Assembly (NCBI GenBank): GCA_963847345.1
Contig: CAWJZU010000019.1
Coordinates: forward strand, 41,902-105,901
DNA length: 64,000 bases
From: DATARH01 sp963847345
Lineage (GTDB): Bacteria > Pseudomonadota > Alphaproteobacteria > ATCC43930 > CGMCC-115725
Reading direction: 5' to 3'
Below the pieces are notes generated by a model. The model ran no database searches. It saw only the letters and a program-made list of their open reading frames with translations, and had not been told where the DNA came from. How positions within the stretch are numbered: position 1 is the stretch's first letter; every line of letters starts with the position of its first letter. Of this stretch, positions 18,722 through 27,289 are shown piece by piece. The position numbers and the translations under genes are program-made.

Positions 18722-19453
18722 CTACAGCGACGAGTACAGCCTGGAAACCGTGAAGCCGCCGTAATCGCCCTGGGTCTCGTTGATGTCGTGGTCGAACGAC
18801 AGCAGCGTCGTTCGCCGGCCCTGCTTGATGTTCCACGCGCCGTAGTCCTGCGATCCATACCATGCCGTTGAGGCCGACAACCAAGTATACTCGGCCAGTT
18901 GCATGCGTTTCAGATAGAGGCAGACGGCGCCGGACCCATAGACCCCGACCTTGTATGGCGGAGAGCCGCCCCCGGCCGCCGCCAGGCCGGCGTGCACCCC
19001 GCGGAAATACTGCTGAACCGCTCCGGCGATGTCCCGATCCGGCGCGTTGTAATCGACCGCGAAATAGATCGCAGTACCATTGGGCTGACCGACCGTGCGG
19101 GCCTGCTGATACGCGGTAATCGCGTCCGCAAAGCCCCGCTCGTAAGAGAAATGTTCCGGGCGATTGGACTGATATTGCCAGATGGCGACCAGCTTCATGC
19201 CATTCGACGAGACCATCCGGGCCTCGTCGGCCGACAAGGGCGGCAAGCGCGACAACGGGCTGCGGTAGTACCGAGCTACAAAATGCAGCCCGCTACCCTT
19301 CAACTCCTGCGCCACGTCGCGGCTGTCCAGCGCCATGTCGATACCGCGCGCCCGTCCCCCGGGCGGCGCGGCAACGAACGGCCGCGGCGGCGGCGTTGCT
19401 GTACCGCAGGCGGCCAAAAACAACAGCGGCAGCACGAACCCCAGCCTTTTCAT
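18722..19453 (-). CDS. DUF1906 (glycoside-hydrolase-like) lipoprotein
   Basis: The 243-residue protein has a lipoprotein signal with lipobox LAAC near residue 16, a Pro-rich linker and a DUF1906 domain. The domain reads GIDMALDSRDVAQELKG, FVARYYRSPLSR and IYFAVDYNAPD, and ends in SFDHDIN. The domain is a TIM barrel related to GH25-type lysozymes and to Mycobacterium Rv2525c; the Asp in AVDYN fits an active site. It should act in the envelope on peptidoglycan or a glycan. The start ATG 19453 has a GGGGG run before it. Upstream open frame to 19639 has no family text. Confidence 0.85.
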   Translation of the reverse strand: MKRLGFVLPLLFLAACGTATPPPRPFVAAPPGGRARGIDMALDSRDVAQELKGSGLHFVARYYRSPLSRLPPLSADEARMVSSNGMKLVAIWQYQSNRPEHFSYERGFADAITAYQQARTVGQPNGTAIYFAVDYNAPDRDIAGAVQQYFRGVHAGLAAAGGGSPPYKVGVYGSGAVCLYLKRMQLAEYTWLSASTAWYGSQDYGAWNIKQGRRTTLLSFDHDINETQGDYGGFTVSRLYSSL

Positions 19454-19669
19454 CCCCCGTTCCCCAAGTTCCCCGTCCCGGCGACGCTGCTTCCCGCGTC
19501 GTCGCAGATGGCCCTCAACGTTCCCCTGCGACGCGCCGATCGGCGCCGGCCGGCCCTGCGCTCGAAACGCCCGGAAGGCCGGGGATCGCACGCCAACCGC
19601 CTTCCCCGAAGGACCTCTGGCGGGGCCCCGCGGCGTCAATCGACACCCTTCTTCCCCGGCCGCGGTGCC

Positions 19670-20374
19670 TCAGCTGAGCCGAGGCACCGCGCTTCCAGAT
19701 GGAGGGGATTGGTCGCTCATCAAGAGTGTAAGTAGATCGTCGGGCGGTGAAAGCGCAACGCGAATTGGCGCGAACGAGCGGCGATGGTGCGGCGTTACCC
19801 CCAACCTGCGGATCGCGTCGCAATGTTCTGTCGTTGCGTACCCGACATTCGTCTCCCAGCCATAGCCGGGATGGCGCACCGCCAGCGCGCGCATGATCCT
19901 GTCGCGTGTCACTTTTGCCACGACCGAAGCTGCCGCGATCGACAGGCTCAGCGAATCGCCTTTGACAATCGTGCGCACCGCGCAGGACAGCGTGGGCGCG
20001 ATGTTGCCGTCGACCAGCGCCACCGCCGGCGTGACACCGGTCCGTCCGGTAAGGGTCATCGTCGCCCGAGACATCGCGAGCAGGTTGGCGCGCAGGACGT
20101 TGATGCGGTCGATCTCCGCGACGCTCGCGGCGCCAACCCCGATGCCGATGATCCCGCTGCGAACGCCGGCGCGCAGACCGTCGTAGCAGCGCTCGCGCAG
20201 CTCGCGTGACAACGCTTTCGAGTCATCGAGCACTTGGCGCAATTCGCCGCGAAACCGCCGCCGGTCGATGATGACCGCCGCCGCGACGACAGGGCCGGCA
20301 AGCGGCCCTCGACCGGCTTCGTCAATGCCGCAGACAACCCCTTCGCAACGGCGCTCGATCGCGAAATCCGGCAT
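19670..20374 (-). CDS. rnhB: Ribonuclease HII
   Basis: The 234-residue enzyme cleaves the RNA strand of RNA-DNA hybrids and removes misinserted ribonucleotides. The motif GIDEAGRGPLAGPV holds the first catalytic Asp and Glu; the later acids lie in ALVDGN and VAKVTRD, followed by HPGYGW. The start ATG 20374 has AGGGGG eight bases upstream and is followed by MPDFAIERR; an upstream ATG at 20401 is possible. The C-terminal tail past APIRVAL is about 30 residues longer than the domain core. Confidence 0.95.
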   Translation of the reverse strand: MPDFAIERRCEGVVCGIDEAGRGPLAGPVVAAAVIIDRRRFRGELRQVLDDSKALSRELRERCYDGLRAGVRSGIIGIGVGAASVAEIDRINVLRANLLAMSRATMTLTGRTGVTPAVALVDGNIAPTLSCAVRTIVKGDSLSLSIAAASVVAKVTRDRIMRALAVRHPGYGWETNVGYATTEHCDAIRRLGVTPHHRRSFAPIRVALSPPDDLLTLLMSDQSPPSGSAVPRLS

Positions 20375-20474
20375 CCGCACCCCCTTCGGCGGTTGTGCCA
20401 TTGCTCTGGGGCGCACGCAAGCGGAGCCCTGCGCACGTCGAACCGCGCTAAGGACCAAAACACGAACGAAATTG

Positions 20475-20503
20475 TTGACGCGAGGAAACGGTTATCCTAT
20501 TCT
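20475..20503 (+). promoter_or_regulatory. Sigma-70 type promoter for the EF-hand gene
   Basis: TTGACG at 20475-20480 and TATTCT at 20498-20503 are separated by exactly 17 bp. They lie 41 bp before the ATG at 20544, which has its own GGGAG ribosome site. Confidence 0.6.
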
Positions 20504-20543
20504 ATTTTTGCTCGAATTTTGTACGAAGTAGGGAGAATACGCC

Positions 20544-21038
20544 ATGCGGGCGATGGTTTTCGTCGGTTGCGCCATCGTCGCCCTTGGGCTGGCGATTGCG
20601 GCTTACGCCGCGCCGGCCGAGCCCGCCAGCGAAGCGAACGCAGGCGGTGCGCCGGCTGGTGATGCTCCGATCACGTTCGAGCAATATCGGGCATGGCGTC
20701 TCGCCGCGATGGAGCGGCGCCGCAGCGAGATCGACATGCAGCTCGCCGCCCCCGACCTGTCGCCCGCGCGCAAGGCCCGGCTCGAGGAAACCCGGGCCTA
20801 TTACAAGTGGCTGGCCGATATGCCGGAAGCGGAACGAGACAAGCGTTTCCGCGAGCGGTTCGAGCGCATCGATAGCAATCACGACGGCGTCGTCGATGCC
20901 GCCGAGCGCACCGCCTGGCGCGAGCGGCAGCGCGCCTTCTACGGCGGCGCGGGCAAAGCCGGATCACGCCAGCCGGCAAGCGCGCCACAGCCCGACGGAA
21001 AAAAGGACGCGGCCGCGCCGCCCGCCCCCACCAAATAG
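20544..21038 (+). CDS. Exported protein with one EF-hand
   Basis: The 164-residue protein has a Sec signal peptide (VFVGCAIVALGLAIAAYA), then a helical, charged region and one canonical EF-hand loop DSNHDGVVDAAE at about residues 113-124, followed by a Pro/Ala/Lys-rich tail. It is probably a periplasmic calcium-binding protein. A single EF-hand usually works as a dimer or in a larger repeat set. The promoter directly upstream suggests it is its own transcription unit. Confidence 0.8.
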   Translation: MRAMVFVGCAIVALGLAIAAYAAPAEPASEANAGGAPAGDAPITFEQYRAWRLAAMERRRSEIDMQLAAPDLSPARKARLEETRAYYKWLADMPEAERDKRFRERFERIDSNHDGVVDAAERTAWRERQRAFYGGAGKAGSRQPASAPQPDGKKDAAAPPAPTK

Positions 21039-21144
21039 CGTAGCCTCCGCCGGCCGTATCTTACCCGCCGCAGAAACAGCGAAGGCGTGCAAGGGCCATG
21101 CTATCCTGCGCGCATCTGCTGTAGGCAGCACGGAGGTTGCCGAG

Positions 21145-21273
21145 ATGGGCAGGTTTTGCGATTTGACGCAGCGAGGCGTTGTTCCGGCGATCGAGCGTCA
21201 GTGCCAGGCAATCGCGGCTTCCGGTCTCGATCACGATCCAGCCGCGCCGGTGGCGCCGCTCGCCGCCGAATGA
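21145..21273 (+). CDS. Small ORF overlapping the start of the citrate-synthase-like gene
   Basis: This 42-residue frame (MGRFCDLTQRGVVPAIERQ...) starts at ATG 21145 with GGAGG about ten bases upstream and ends in ATGA, where the A-T-G is the start of the next gene. The good ribosome site and the exact stop/start overlap suggest translation and coupling. It resembles no family I know, so it could also be a leader. Confidence 0.45.
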   Translation: MGRFCDLTQRGVVPAIERQCQAIAASGLDHDPAAPVAPLAAE

Positions 21274-22394
21274 GTACATCTTCGCCGGAGCGGAAACCGC
21301 TCGACAGCGGTCTGGCCGGGCTCGTCGCCGCCGAGACGGTGCTGAGCCACAGTGACGGGGCGCGCGGCATCCTGTGGGTGCGCGGCTATACGTTGCCTGA
21401 CCTCGTCGAGCGTTTCGGCTATGACGGCGCGGTCGGGCTGGTGTGGGAAGGGTTTGCCGGCGACGGGCTCGACCGCGACGCAATGCGCGCGCGGCTTGGG
21501 GCTGGGCGCGGGCGGGCGTTCGAGCGGCTCGGGCAATGGCTGCCGCAGGCGCGGGGGCGGCCGTTTATCGAAGGCGTCCGGCTGGCGCTGGCGAGCCTGC
21601 CGGAAGATAGCGCCCCGGCGGAAATTCTCGCCACCCTGCCGGTCGCGATCGCCGCGCTGCTGCGCGAGCATCGCGAGGCACCGCCGCTGGCGCCCGACGC
21701 GACACGCGGCACCGCCGACGATCTGCTGCGCATGACGCACGGCCAGCCGGTCGCGCCGGTCATGGGCGAGGCGCTCGATACGTATTTCGCCAGTGTCATC
21801 GATAACGGGCTCAACACCTCGGCCTTCACGGCGCGGGTCGTCGCCTCGAGCGGAGCCTCGCTGGTGTCGGCCACGCTCGGTGCCTATTGCGCCTTCACCG
21901 GGCCGTTGCACGGCGGCGCGCCCGGTCCGACCCTGGACATGCTCGACGAGGCCGAGGCGAGCGGCGACGTCTCGGCATGGGCCGAGCGCAAGCTAGCCGC
22001 CGGCGAACGGCTGATGGGCTTCGGCCACCGGGTTTTCCGACTTGGCGATCCGCGCGCGGCACTTTTGCGCGCGGCGCTGGAGAAGATGGGCGAGACGCTC
22101 GGTGCCGGCATCGGCCGGCTCGCCTTCGCCGCCGAGGTCGAGCGCGCCGTCGGGACCGCCTTCGCGAAACTGAAGCCGGGCCGGCCGCCATTGCAGCCGA
22201 ATATCGAGATCAACGCGGCGCTGCTGCTCGACGCGGTCGGGTTCCCGCGCGACGCTTTCACCCCGGTTTTCGCGGTCGGACGTGCCGCCGGCTGGCTGGC
22301 GCACGCGATGGAGCAGCGCGAGACCGGACGGCTGATCCGGCCGTCGTCGGCCTATATCGGACCGCGCCCGGAACCGGCCTCGCCCGCGGCCTGA
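21270..22394 (+). CDS. Citrate synthase family protein
   Basis: The 374-residue protein belongs to the citrate/2-methylcitrate synthase fold, which condenses an acyl-CoA with a 2-oxoacid. It opens with GLAGLVAAETVLSHSD and has an active-site segment GPLHGGAPGP, where the His is the CoA-side catalytic base. GFGHRVFR holds the second catalytic His, and the C-terminal arginine region is MEQRETGRLIRPSSAYIGP. It is shorter than housekeeping GltA (about 430) and lacks its N-terminal domain, so methylcitrate or another condensation is possible. The start ATG overlaps the small upstream frame. Confidence 0.85.
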   Translation: MSTSSPERKPLDSGLAGLVAAETVLSHSDGARGILWVRGYTLPDLVERFGYDGAVGLVWEGFAGDGLDRDAMRARLGAGRGRAFERLGQWLPQARGRPFIEGVRLALASLPEDSAPAEILATLPVAIAALLREHREAPPLAPDATRGTADDLLRMTHGQPVAPVMGEALDTYFASVIDNGLNTSAFTARVVASSGASLVSATLGAYCAFTGPLHGGAPGPTLDMLDEAEASGDVSAWAERKLAAGERLMGFGHRVFRLGDPRAALLRAALEKMGETLGAGIGRLAFAAEVERAVGTAFAKLKPGRPPLQPNIEINAALLLDAVGFPRDAFTPVFAVGRAAGWLAHAMEQRETGRLIRPSSAYIGPRPEPASPAA

Positions 22395-22404
22395 CCTCGC
22401 GGTT

Positions 22405-23466
22405 TCAATACCCCCGCTCCCAATCGATGACGTTGCGCAGCTCCCGGCCGGCGAGATAGGCCCGGAGGTTGTCGCAGAACAAATCGATCGCGCGGTGCAG
22501 TTCGTTGTCGCTGGCGCCCGAGATGTGCGGTGTGATCAGCACCCGCTCGTCGCGCCACAACCGATCCGACGGCGGCCGCTCGAATTCGCCCTCGTAGACG
22601 TCGAGTACCACGCCGCGCAACCGCCCGGCCTCGAGCGCCTCGATCAACGCCGCGTCCTCGACGATCTCCCCCCGCGCGACATTGACCAGCACGGCCCCCG
22701 GTTTCATCCGGGCAAAGCGCTCGCGGTTGAACAGATGCGTCGTCTCCGGCGTCCACTGGCAGCAGATCACGACGAAGTCGCTGTCCGGCAGCATGTCGTC
22801 GAGTTCGCCGGCCCCGCCGATCAGGCTGAACCCGGCCGGCAGCTTCTCGTCCGAAGCGGGCGGGCGGCGCCTGGTGCCGACCACCCGCATTCCGAGCGCA
22901 GCGCAGAGGCGACCGACCTCGATCCCGATGCCGCCGGCGCCGACCACGCAGGCGGTCTTGCCCTGCAGCAGCAGCGGACGATAGGCGCGAGGATCGAATG
23001 TACCCGCCCCGCGATCGACGACCGCGCGGTGCAGGCTCTTCGCGAAATGCAGAATGCCGGCGACCGCGTATTCGGCCATCGCCAGCGTGTTGCCAGCGCC
23101 GCGCGAGGTTGTCACGGTCACGTCGCTGCCCCAAAGATCGCCGTGCAGCAGATTGCTGGCGCCGGCGGGGCGCTGGTGAAACCACTTGAGCCGCGTCGCG
23201 CGGGCGCGCAAGTCGAGCGGAAACGGCCAGCCGCCGAGAATGATTTCGGCGTCCGCGAGCAGCCGGTCGCGTTCGTCGCGCGTGCCCTGACCGGTGCTGG
23301 TGCGCGGCACATAGCGGGAAACGGCGAAATCGGGCCAGGTCTCGCGGTATTCGCCGTCGAACCAGCCGCCGGCGTCGGTGAAGCGGACCGCCGGATCGAC
23401 CGCCTCGATCCGCTCGCGGTCCGCCGCGCCGATCCGCGTGATGCTCAGGATTTTGACGTCCGCCAT
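22405..23466 (-). CDS. D-isomer 2-hydroxyacid dehydrogenase, NAD-binding
   Basis: The 353-residue enzyme has the D-2-hydroxyacid dehydrogenase order: a catalytic-domain start, TTSRGAGNTLAMAEY, the dinucleotide motif VVGAGGIGIEVGRL near 195, then VNVARGEIVEDAAL with the substrate arginine, the acid in VLDVYEGE, and the catalytic His in LITPHISGA. It would reduce a 2-oxoacid or oxidise a D-2-hydroxyacid. The start ATG 23466 has GGAGGG upstream. It converges with the citrate-synthase-like gene with 10 bp between stops. Confidence 0.9.
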   Translation of the reverse strand: MADVKILSITRIGAADRERIEAVDPAVRFTDAGGWFDGEYRETWPDFAVSRYVPRTSTGQGTRDERDRLLADAEIILGGWPFPLDLRARATRLKWFHQRPAGASNLLHGDLWGSDVTVTTSRGAGNTLAMAEYAVAGILHFAKSLHRAVVDRGAGTFDPRAYRPLLLQGKTACVVGAGGIGIEVGRLCAALGMRVVGTRRRPPASDEKLPAGFSLIGGAGELDDMLPDSDFVVICCQWTPETTHLFNRERFARMKPGAVLVNVARGEIVEDAALIEALEAGRLRGVVLDVYEGEFERPPSDRLWRDERVLITPHISGASDNELHRAIDLFCDNLRAYLAGRELRNVIDWERGY

Positions 23467-23561
23467 GCTTGCCCTCCGATCTCCCCGCCATAGAATTGTA
23501 TGGGCAGGATAGCATGCGCGAATGGCAAGATCGCGGTGCCAGCCCAACGCGGAGACTGCCG

Positions 23562-24155
23562 ATGTGCCCCGACGATATCGACCCGCAATCGGGCTGCCGG
23601 CTGCCGCTGCCGCGACGCGAGGAGCTGAGCCCGGAAGGTCGCGCCATCTACGACAGCCTCGCCGACCCGAGTGGCGGCACGCTTCGGGGGTTGCGCGGTC
23701 CCGGCGGCATCATGCTGCACAGCCCGGAGCTAGCGCGGCGGGCCCGTCCGGTGAACCAATATCTGCGCAACGAAGCCGGGCTCGGGCCCCGACTGCGCGA
23801 GCTGGCGATCCTGGCGACGGCGCGCGAGCTGGACAGTCAGTTCGAATGGGCGGCGCACGAATCCGAGGCGCTGCGCTCGGGCGTTCCGGCGGAACTGATC
23901 GATACGATCAGGCATCGAGGCCCGCTCGACACGATCGATCCCGACGACGCACTGGTGATCCAGATGGCGCGCCAGATTTTCACGGCGCGCAAGATCGCAT
24001 CGGCGACGTTCGCGCGGGCGCTGGCGCTGTTCGGCCGCAAAAAGCTCGTCGAACTGGTCGCGCTGATGGGAAATTACGCCGCGACGGCGGCCCTGCTGAC
24101 CGCCTTCGACATGCAGCTTGACCCGGACCAGAAGCCGCCGCTGCCGCCACGGTAG
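23562..24155 (+). CDS. Carboxymuconolactone decarboxylase family protein
   Basis: The 197-residue protein has the CMD domain pattern: REELSPEGRAIYDSL, LRELAILATARELDSQFEWAAHE and LVELVALMGNYAATAALL. It has the E-W-x-x-H-E segment but no AhpD CxxC pair, so a peroxidase role is unlikely and a decarboxylase or hydrolase role is open. I chose ATG 23562 because GGAG lies eight bases before it; ATG 23514 is in frame upstream. Its promoter region is shared with the divergent dehydrogenase. Confidence 0.85.
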   Translation: MCPDDIDPQSGCRLPLPRREELSPEGRAIYDSLADPSGGTLRGLRGPGGIMLHSPELARRARPVNQYLRNEAGLGPRLRELAILATARELDSQFEWAAHESEALRSGVPAELIDTIRHRGPLDTIDPDDALVIQMARQIFTARKIASATFARALALFGRKKLVELVALMGNYAATAALLTAFDMQLDPDQKPPLPPR

Positions 24156-24234
24156 GCGCTGGAAGGCGCAGCCGCGTTGACAACGCCGACCTGTCGCGCC
24201 TCCAATTGTGCGCGAACCAGGAAAGGAGACAGGC

Positions 24235-26847
24235 GTGTCGGATCAGGTCGCCGTCGCGCGCGGACCGGGCGAGATGTTCGGAAATGCCGGACCCGGCATG
24301 CTGGCCGGGCTTCGGGTTGTCGAGATCGCCGACGAGCGCGCCGAATACACTGGCCTGTTGCTCGCCGGGCTCGGCGCCGAGGTCATCAAAATCGAGCCGC
24401 CGGAAGGAAATGCGACGCGGCGGATCGGCCCCTATCTCGACGACCAGCCGGGACCGGAGCGCTCGCTGTTCTTCTGGAACTACAACCGCAACAAAAAGTC
24501 GGTCGTGCTCGACTTGCAGAGCGAAGCCGGACGCGAGCACATGCTGCGGCTGCTCGGCGGCGCCGACATCCTGCTCGACGCGAGCTGCGGCGCGCTCAAC
24601 GAGGTGCTCGGCCTCGACCACGGGGCGCTCAACGCCCGCTTCCCGCAACTCGTCACGGCGCGGATGACCCCGTTCGGCGACGACGGCCCGTGGAAGGATT
24701 TCAAGGGCTCGGATCTGATCCACCTCGCCCTCGGCGGCCCGATGATGAATTGCGGCTACGACCCCGACCCCAATTTCGAGTACGACACCCCGCCGATCGC
24801 GCCGCAGATCTGGCACGCCTATCACATCGCCGGCGAGCAGATGGCGACCGGCATCATCGCCGCCCTGATCCATCGTGCCCGCTCCGGCGAGGGACAGGAC
24901 GTATCGCTCGCGATCCACGAGGCGGTGTCGAAAAATCCCGAGCAGGATTTGATGTACTGGGTGTGTCGGCGGGTGCCGCTATGGCGGCTGACCTGCCGCC
25001 ATGCCTCCGAGGGGCCGAACCACTCGCCCAGCATCTGCCACACCAAGGACGGCCGCTGGTTCATCACCCACGGCATGGGTGCCCGAGACCTGAAAAACCT
25101 GGTGCCGCTGCTGGGCAAGTACAACGCGCAAGCCGATCTGCAACCGCCGCCGCCCGACACCGATCTGCGGGCGCGTCAGGTCCCCGGCACTGCCGGCAGC
25201 GATGAGGCGCGCTCGCACATGCTCGATGTCGTCCAGCGCTTCGTCCGCGCCTGGACTTACAAGGACATGCCGTGGCGCGAGGCGCAGGATGCGGGCCTCT
25301 TGTGGGCGCCGCTTCGCAAGCCGCACGAGAACGCGCTCGACGAGCACTGGCTGGCGCGCAAGACCTTTGCTGAAATCGAACACCCCGAGCTCGGCCGCTC
25401 GTTCCGCTACCCGACCAGCAAATGGCTCAGCAACAAGACCAGCTGGCAGGTCGGCCGCCGCGCGCCACTCTTGGGCGAGGACACCGAGGCTGTATTGGGC
25501 GCGGCGGCCCGCCGGCCAAGCGTGCCGGCGGTGCCGCGTAAGGTCGAAAACCCGCGTCTCTCGGCGCTCCACGACAAGCCGTTTCCGCTGCAAGGGATCA
25601 AGATTTTCGATTTCGCATGGTTTCTCGCCTCAGCCGGCGGCACCCGGTTTCTCGCGGCAATGGGCGCGGAAAGCTATAAGGTCGAGTGGAAGGACAACCC
25701 CGACACACGGCTGGCCGGGATGGCGCCGGTCGGCGGCCGCGCCGCGCGCGATATGGCAACCGGACCGCTGCCCGGCGTCAGGGACCCCGACATGGGCGGC
25801 AATTTCCTCAACAAGAATTCGGGCAAGCGCGGCATCTCGCTCAACATCCGCCACCCCAAGGGCCTCGAAATCGCCAAGGACATGGTGCGCATCTGCGATG
25901 TCGTCGCCGAGGGATTCTCGCCCGGCGTCCTGCAGCGCCTCGGTCTCGGCTACGACGTGATGAAGTCGATCCGGCCCGACATCATCTACATCCAGCAGTC
26001 CGGCATGGGCGCGCACGGCACCTATGGCCGAATGCGCACGGTCGGTCCGGTCGCGGGCGCGTTCGGCGGCCAGGCCGAGATGTCGGGCCTGCCGGAGCCG
26101 GCGATGCCGGTCAGCTGGGGTTATTCCTATCTCGACTGGATGGGCGCGTACGGATACGCGCTGGCGCTGCTCGGCGCGATCTATCATCGGGAGATGACAG
26201 GCGAGGGCCAATGGATCGACTCCTCGCAATGCGAGAGCGGCATCTTCTTGACCGGCGCGACGATCCTCGACTGGGCCGCCAATAACCGCGTCTTCCGCAG
26301 GTACGGCAACCGCTCGCCCTACAAACCGGCGGCGCCGCACGGCGCCTATCGCTGCGAGGGCAAGGACCGCTGGATCGCGATCGCATGCTTCACGGACGAT
26401 GAATGGCGCGCGCTGGCGCGGGTCGCCGAGCGCGGCGACTGGCTCGACGACCGCCGTTTCGCGACGCTCGACAGCCGGCTAACGCACCAGGACGCGCTCG
26501 ATGCGGCGGTCGAATCCTGGACCCGGACGCAGGACCGCTACGACCTTATGATGAAATTGCAGAAGGCGGGGGTGCCGGCGGGGGTGTGCCAGAACGCCGA
26601 GGACCGCGTCGATGCCGACCCGCAATTGCGTCACCTGAAGTGGCTGACCGAGGTGACCGGCACCAAAATCGGCACCTGGCCGATCTACGAGATACCGATG
26701 AAGCTCAGCAAGACGCCGGCCTATATCGGCGGCCCGATCAACCGCGGCGCGCCGTGCTACGGCGAGGACAATTTGTGGGTCTTGACCGAGCTGCTCGGCC
26801 GCACGCCGGCCGAAGTCGAGCGCCTCGCCGAGGAGGGCGTCATCTGA
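24235..26847 (+). CDS. Tandem CaiB/BaiF family III CoA-transferase fusion
   Basis: The 870-residue protein is two family III CoA-transferase domains in one chain. Domain one opens MLAGLRVVEIADERAEYTG and includes AEVIKIEPPEG and NYNRNKKSVVLD. Domain two starts near residue 440 with LQGIKIFDFAWFLASAGG, then FLNKNSGKRGISLNIRHPKG and DVVAEGFSPGVLQRLG. In single-domain relatives an Asp forms the aspartyl-CoA intermediate, and two subunits interlock as rings; a fusion may build that dimer from one chain. The start GTG 24235 follows AAAGGAGA. Its stop overlaps the DUF35 gene (TGATG). Confidence 0.92.
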   Translation: MSDQVAVARGPGEMFGNAGPGMLAGLRVVEIADERAEYTGLLLAGLGAEVIKIEPPEGNATRRIGPYLDDQPGPERSLFFWNYNRNKKSVVLDLQSEAGREHMLRLLGGADILLDASCGALNEVLGLDHGALNARFPQLVTARMTPFGDDGPWKDFKGSDLIHLALGGPMMNCGYDPDPNFEYDTPPIAPQIWHAYHIAGEQMATGIIAALIHRARSGEGQDVSLAIHEAVSKNPEQDLMYWVCRRVPLWRLTCRHASEGPNHSPSICHTKDGRWFITHGMGARDLKNLVPLLGKYNAQADLQPPPPDTDLRARQVPGTAGSDEARSHMLDVVQRFVRAWTYKDMPWREAQDAGLLWAPLRKPHENALDEHWLARKTFAEIEHPELGRSFRYPTSKWLSNKTSWQVGRRAPLLGEDTEAVLGAAARRPSVPAVPRKVENPRLSALHDKPFPLQGIKIFDFAWFLASAGGTRFLAAMGAESYKVEWKDNPDTRLAGMAPVGGRAARDMATGPLPGVRDPDMGGNFLNKNSGKRGISLNIRHPKGLEIAKDMVRICDVVAEGFSPGVLQRLGLGYDVMKSIRPDIIYIQQSGMGAHGTYGRMRTVGPVAGAFGGQAEMSGLPEPAMPVSWGYSYLDWMGAYGYALALLGAIYHREMTGEGQWIDSSQCESGIFLTGATILDWAANNRVFRRYGNRSPYKPAAPHGAYRCEGKDRWIAIACFTDDEWRALARVAERGDWLDDRRFATLDSRLTHQDALDAAVESWTRTQDRYDLMMKLQKAGVPAGVCQNAEDRVDADPQLRHLKWLTEVTGTKIGTWPIYEIPMKLSKTPAYIGGPINRGAPCYGEDNLWVLTELLGRTPAEVERLAEEGVI

Positions 26848-27284
26848 TGAGCGAGTGGAGCCAGGTGACCCGCCCGATCCCGGTGCCGAACGAATGGACG
26901 AAGCCGTTCTGGGACGCCGCGAAACGGGAGTCGCTGGAATTGCAGCGCTGCCAGAGCTGCGGCCATTTCCAGCACCCGCCTTATGCCACCTGCACGCAAT
27001 GCGTCTCGACCGACCTGAAGTTCGAAAAGGTGCGCGGGCAGGGCGCGATCTACGCCTACACGATCATGTATCACACCGGCGACAAGCGGTTCGCGCCGGC
27101 CGTGCCTTACGCCAGCATCATCGTCGAACTCGACGACGCGCCCGGCGCGCTGATGGCCGGCAATCTGCTCGGCGTCGAATATACCGAGGCGAAGGTCGGG
27201 CGGCGGGTGGAAGTCGTGTTCGAAAAGCTGAACGACGACATCACCTTGCCGCAGTTCCGGCTGGCGCAAACGGCACGGGAGTAG
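26847..27284 (+). CDS. DUF35 zinc-ribbon/OB-fold protein (thiolase partner)
   Basis: The 145-residue protein has a rubredoxin-like zinc ribbon, LQRCQSCGHFQHPPYATCTQC at about residues 31-51, followed by an OB-fold-like part with GAIYAYTIMYH and VPYASIIVEL. DUF35 proteins bind acyl-CoA thiolases and related enzymes and are needed for their activity. Here the gene sits exactly between the CoA-transferase fusion (one-base overlap) and the thiolase (5 bp gap), as expected for such a complex. Confidence 0.93.
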   Translation: MSEWSQVTRPIPVPNEWTKPFWDAAKRESLELQRCQSCGHFQHPPYATCTQCVSTDLKFEKVRGQGAIYAYTIMYHTGDKRFAPAVPYASIIVELDDAPGALMAGNLLGVEYTEAKVGRRVEVVFEKLNDDITLPQFRLAQTARE

Positions 27285-27289
27285 TCCTG

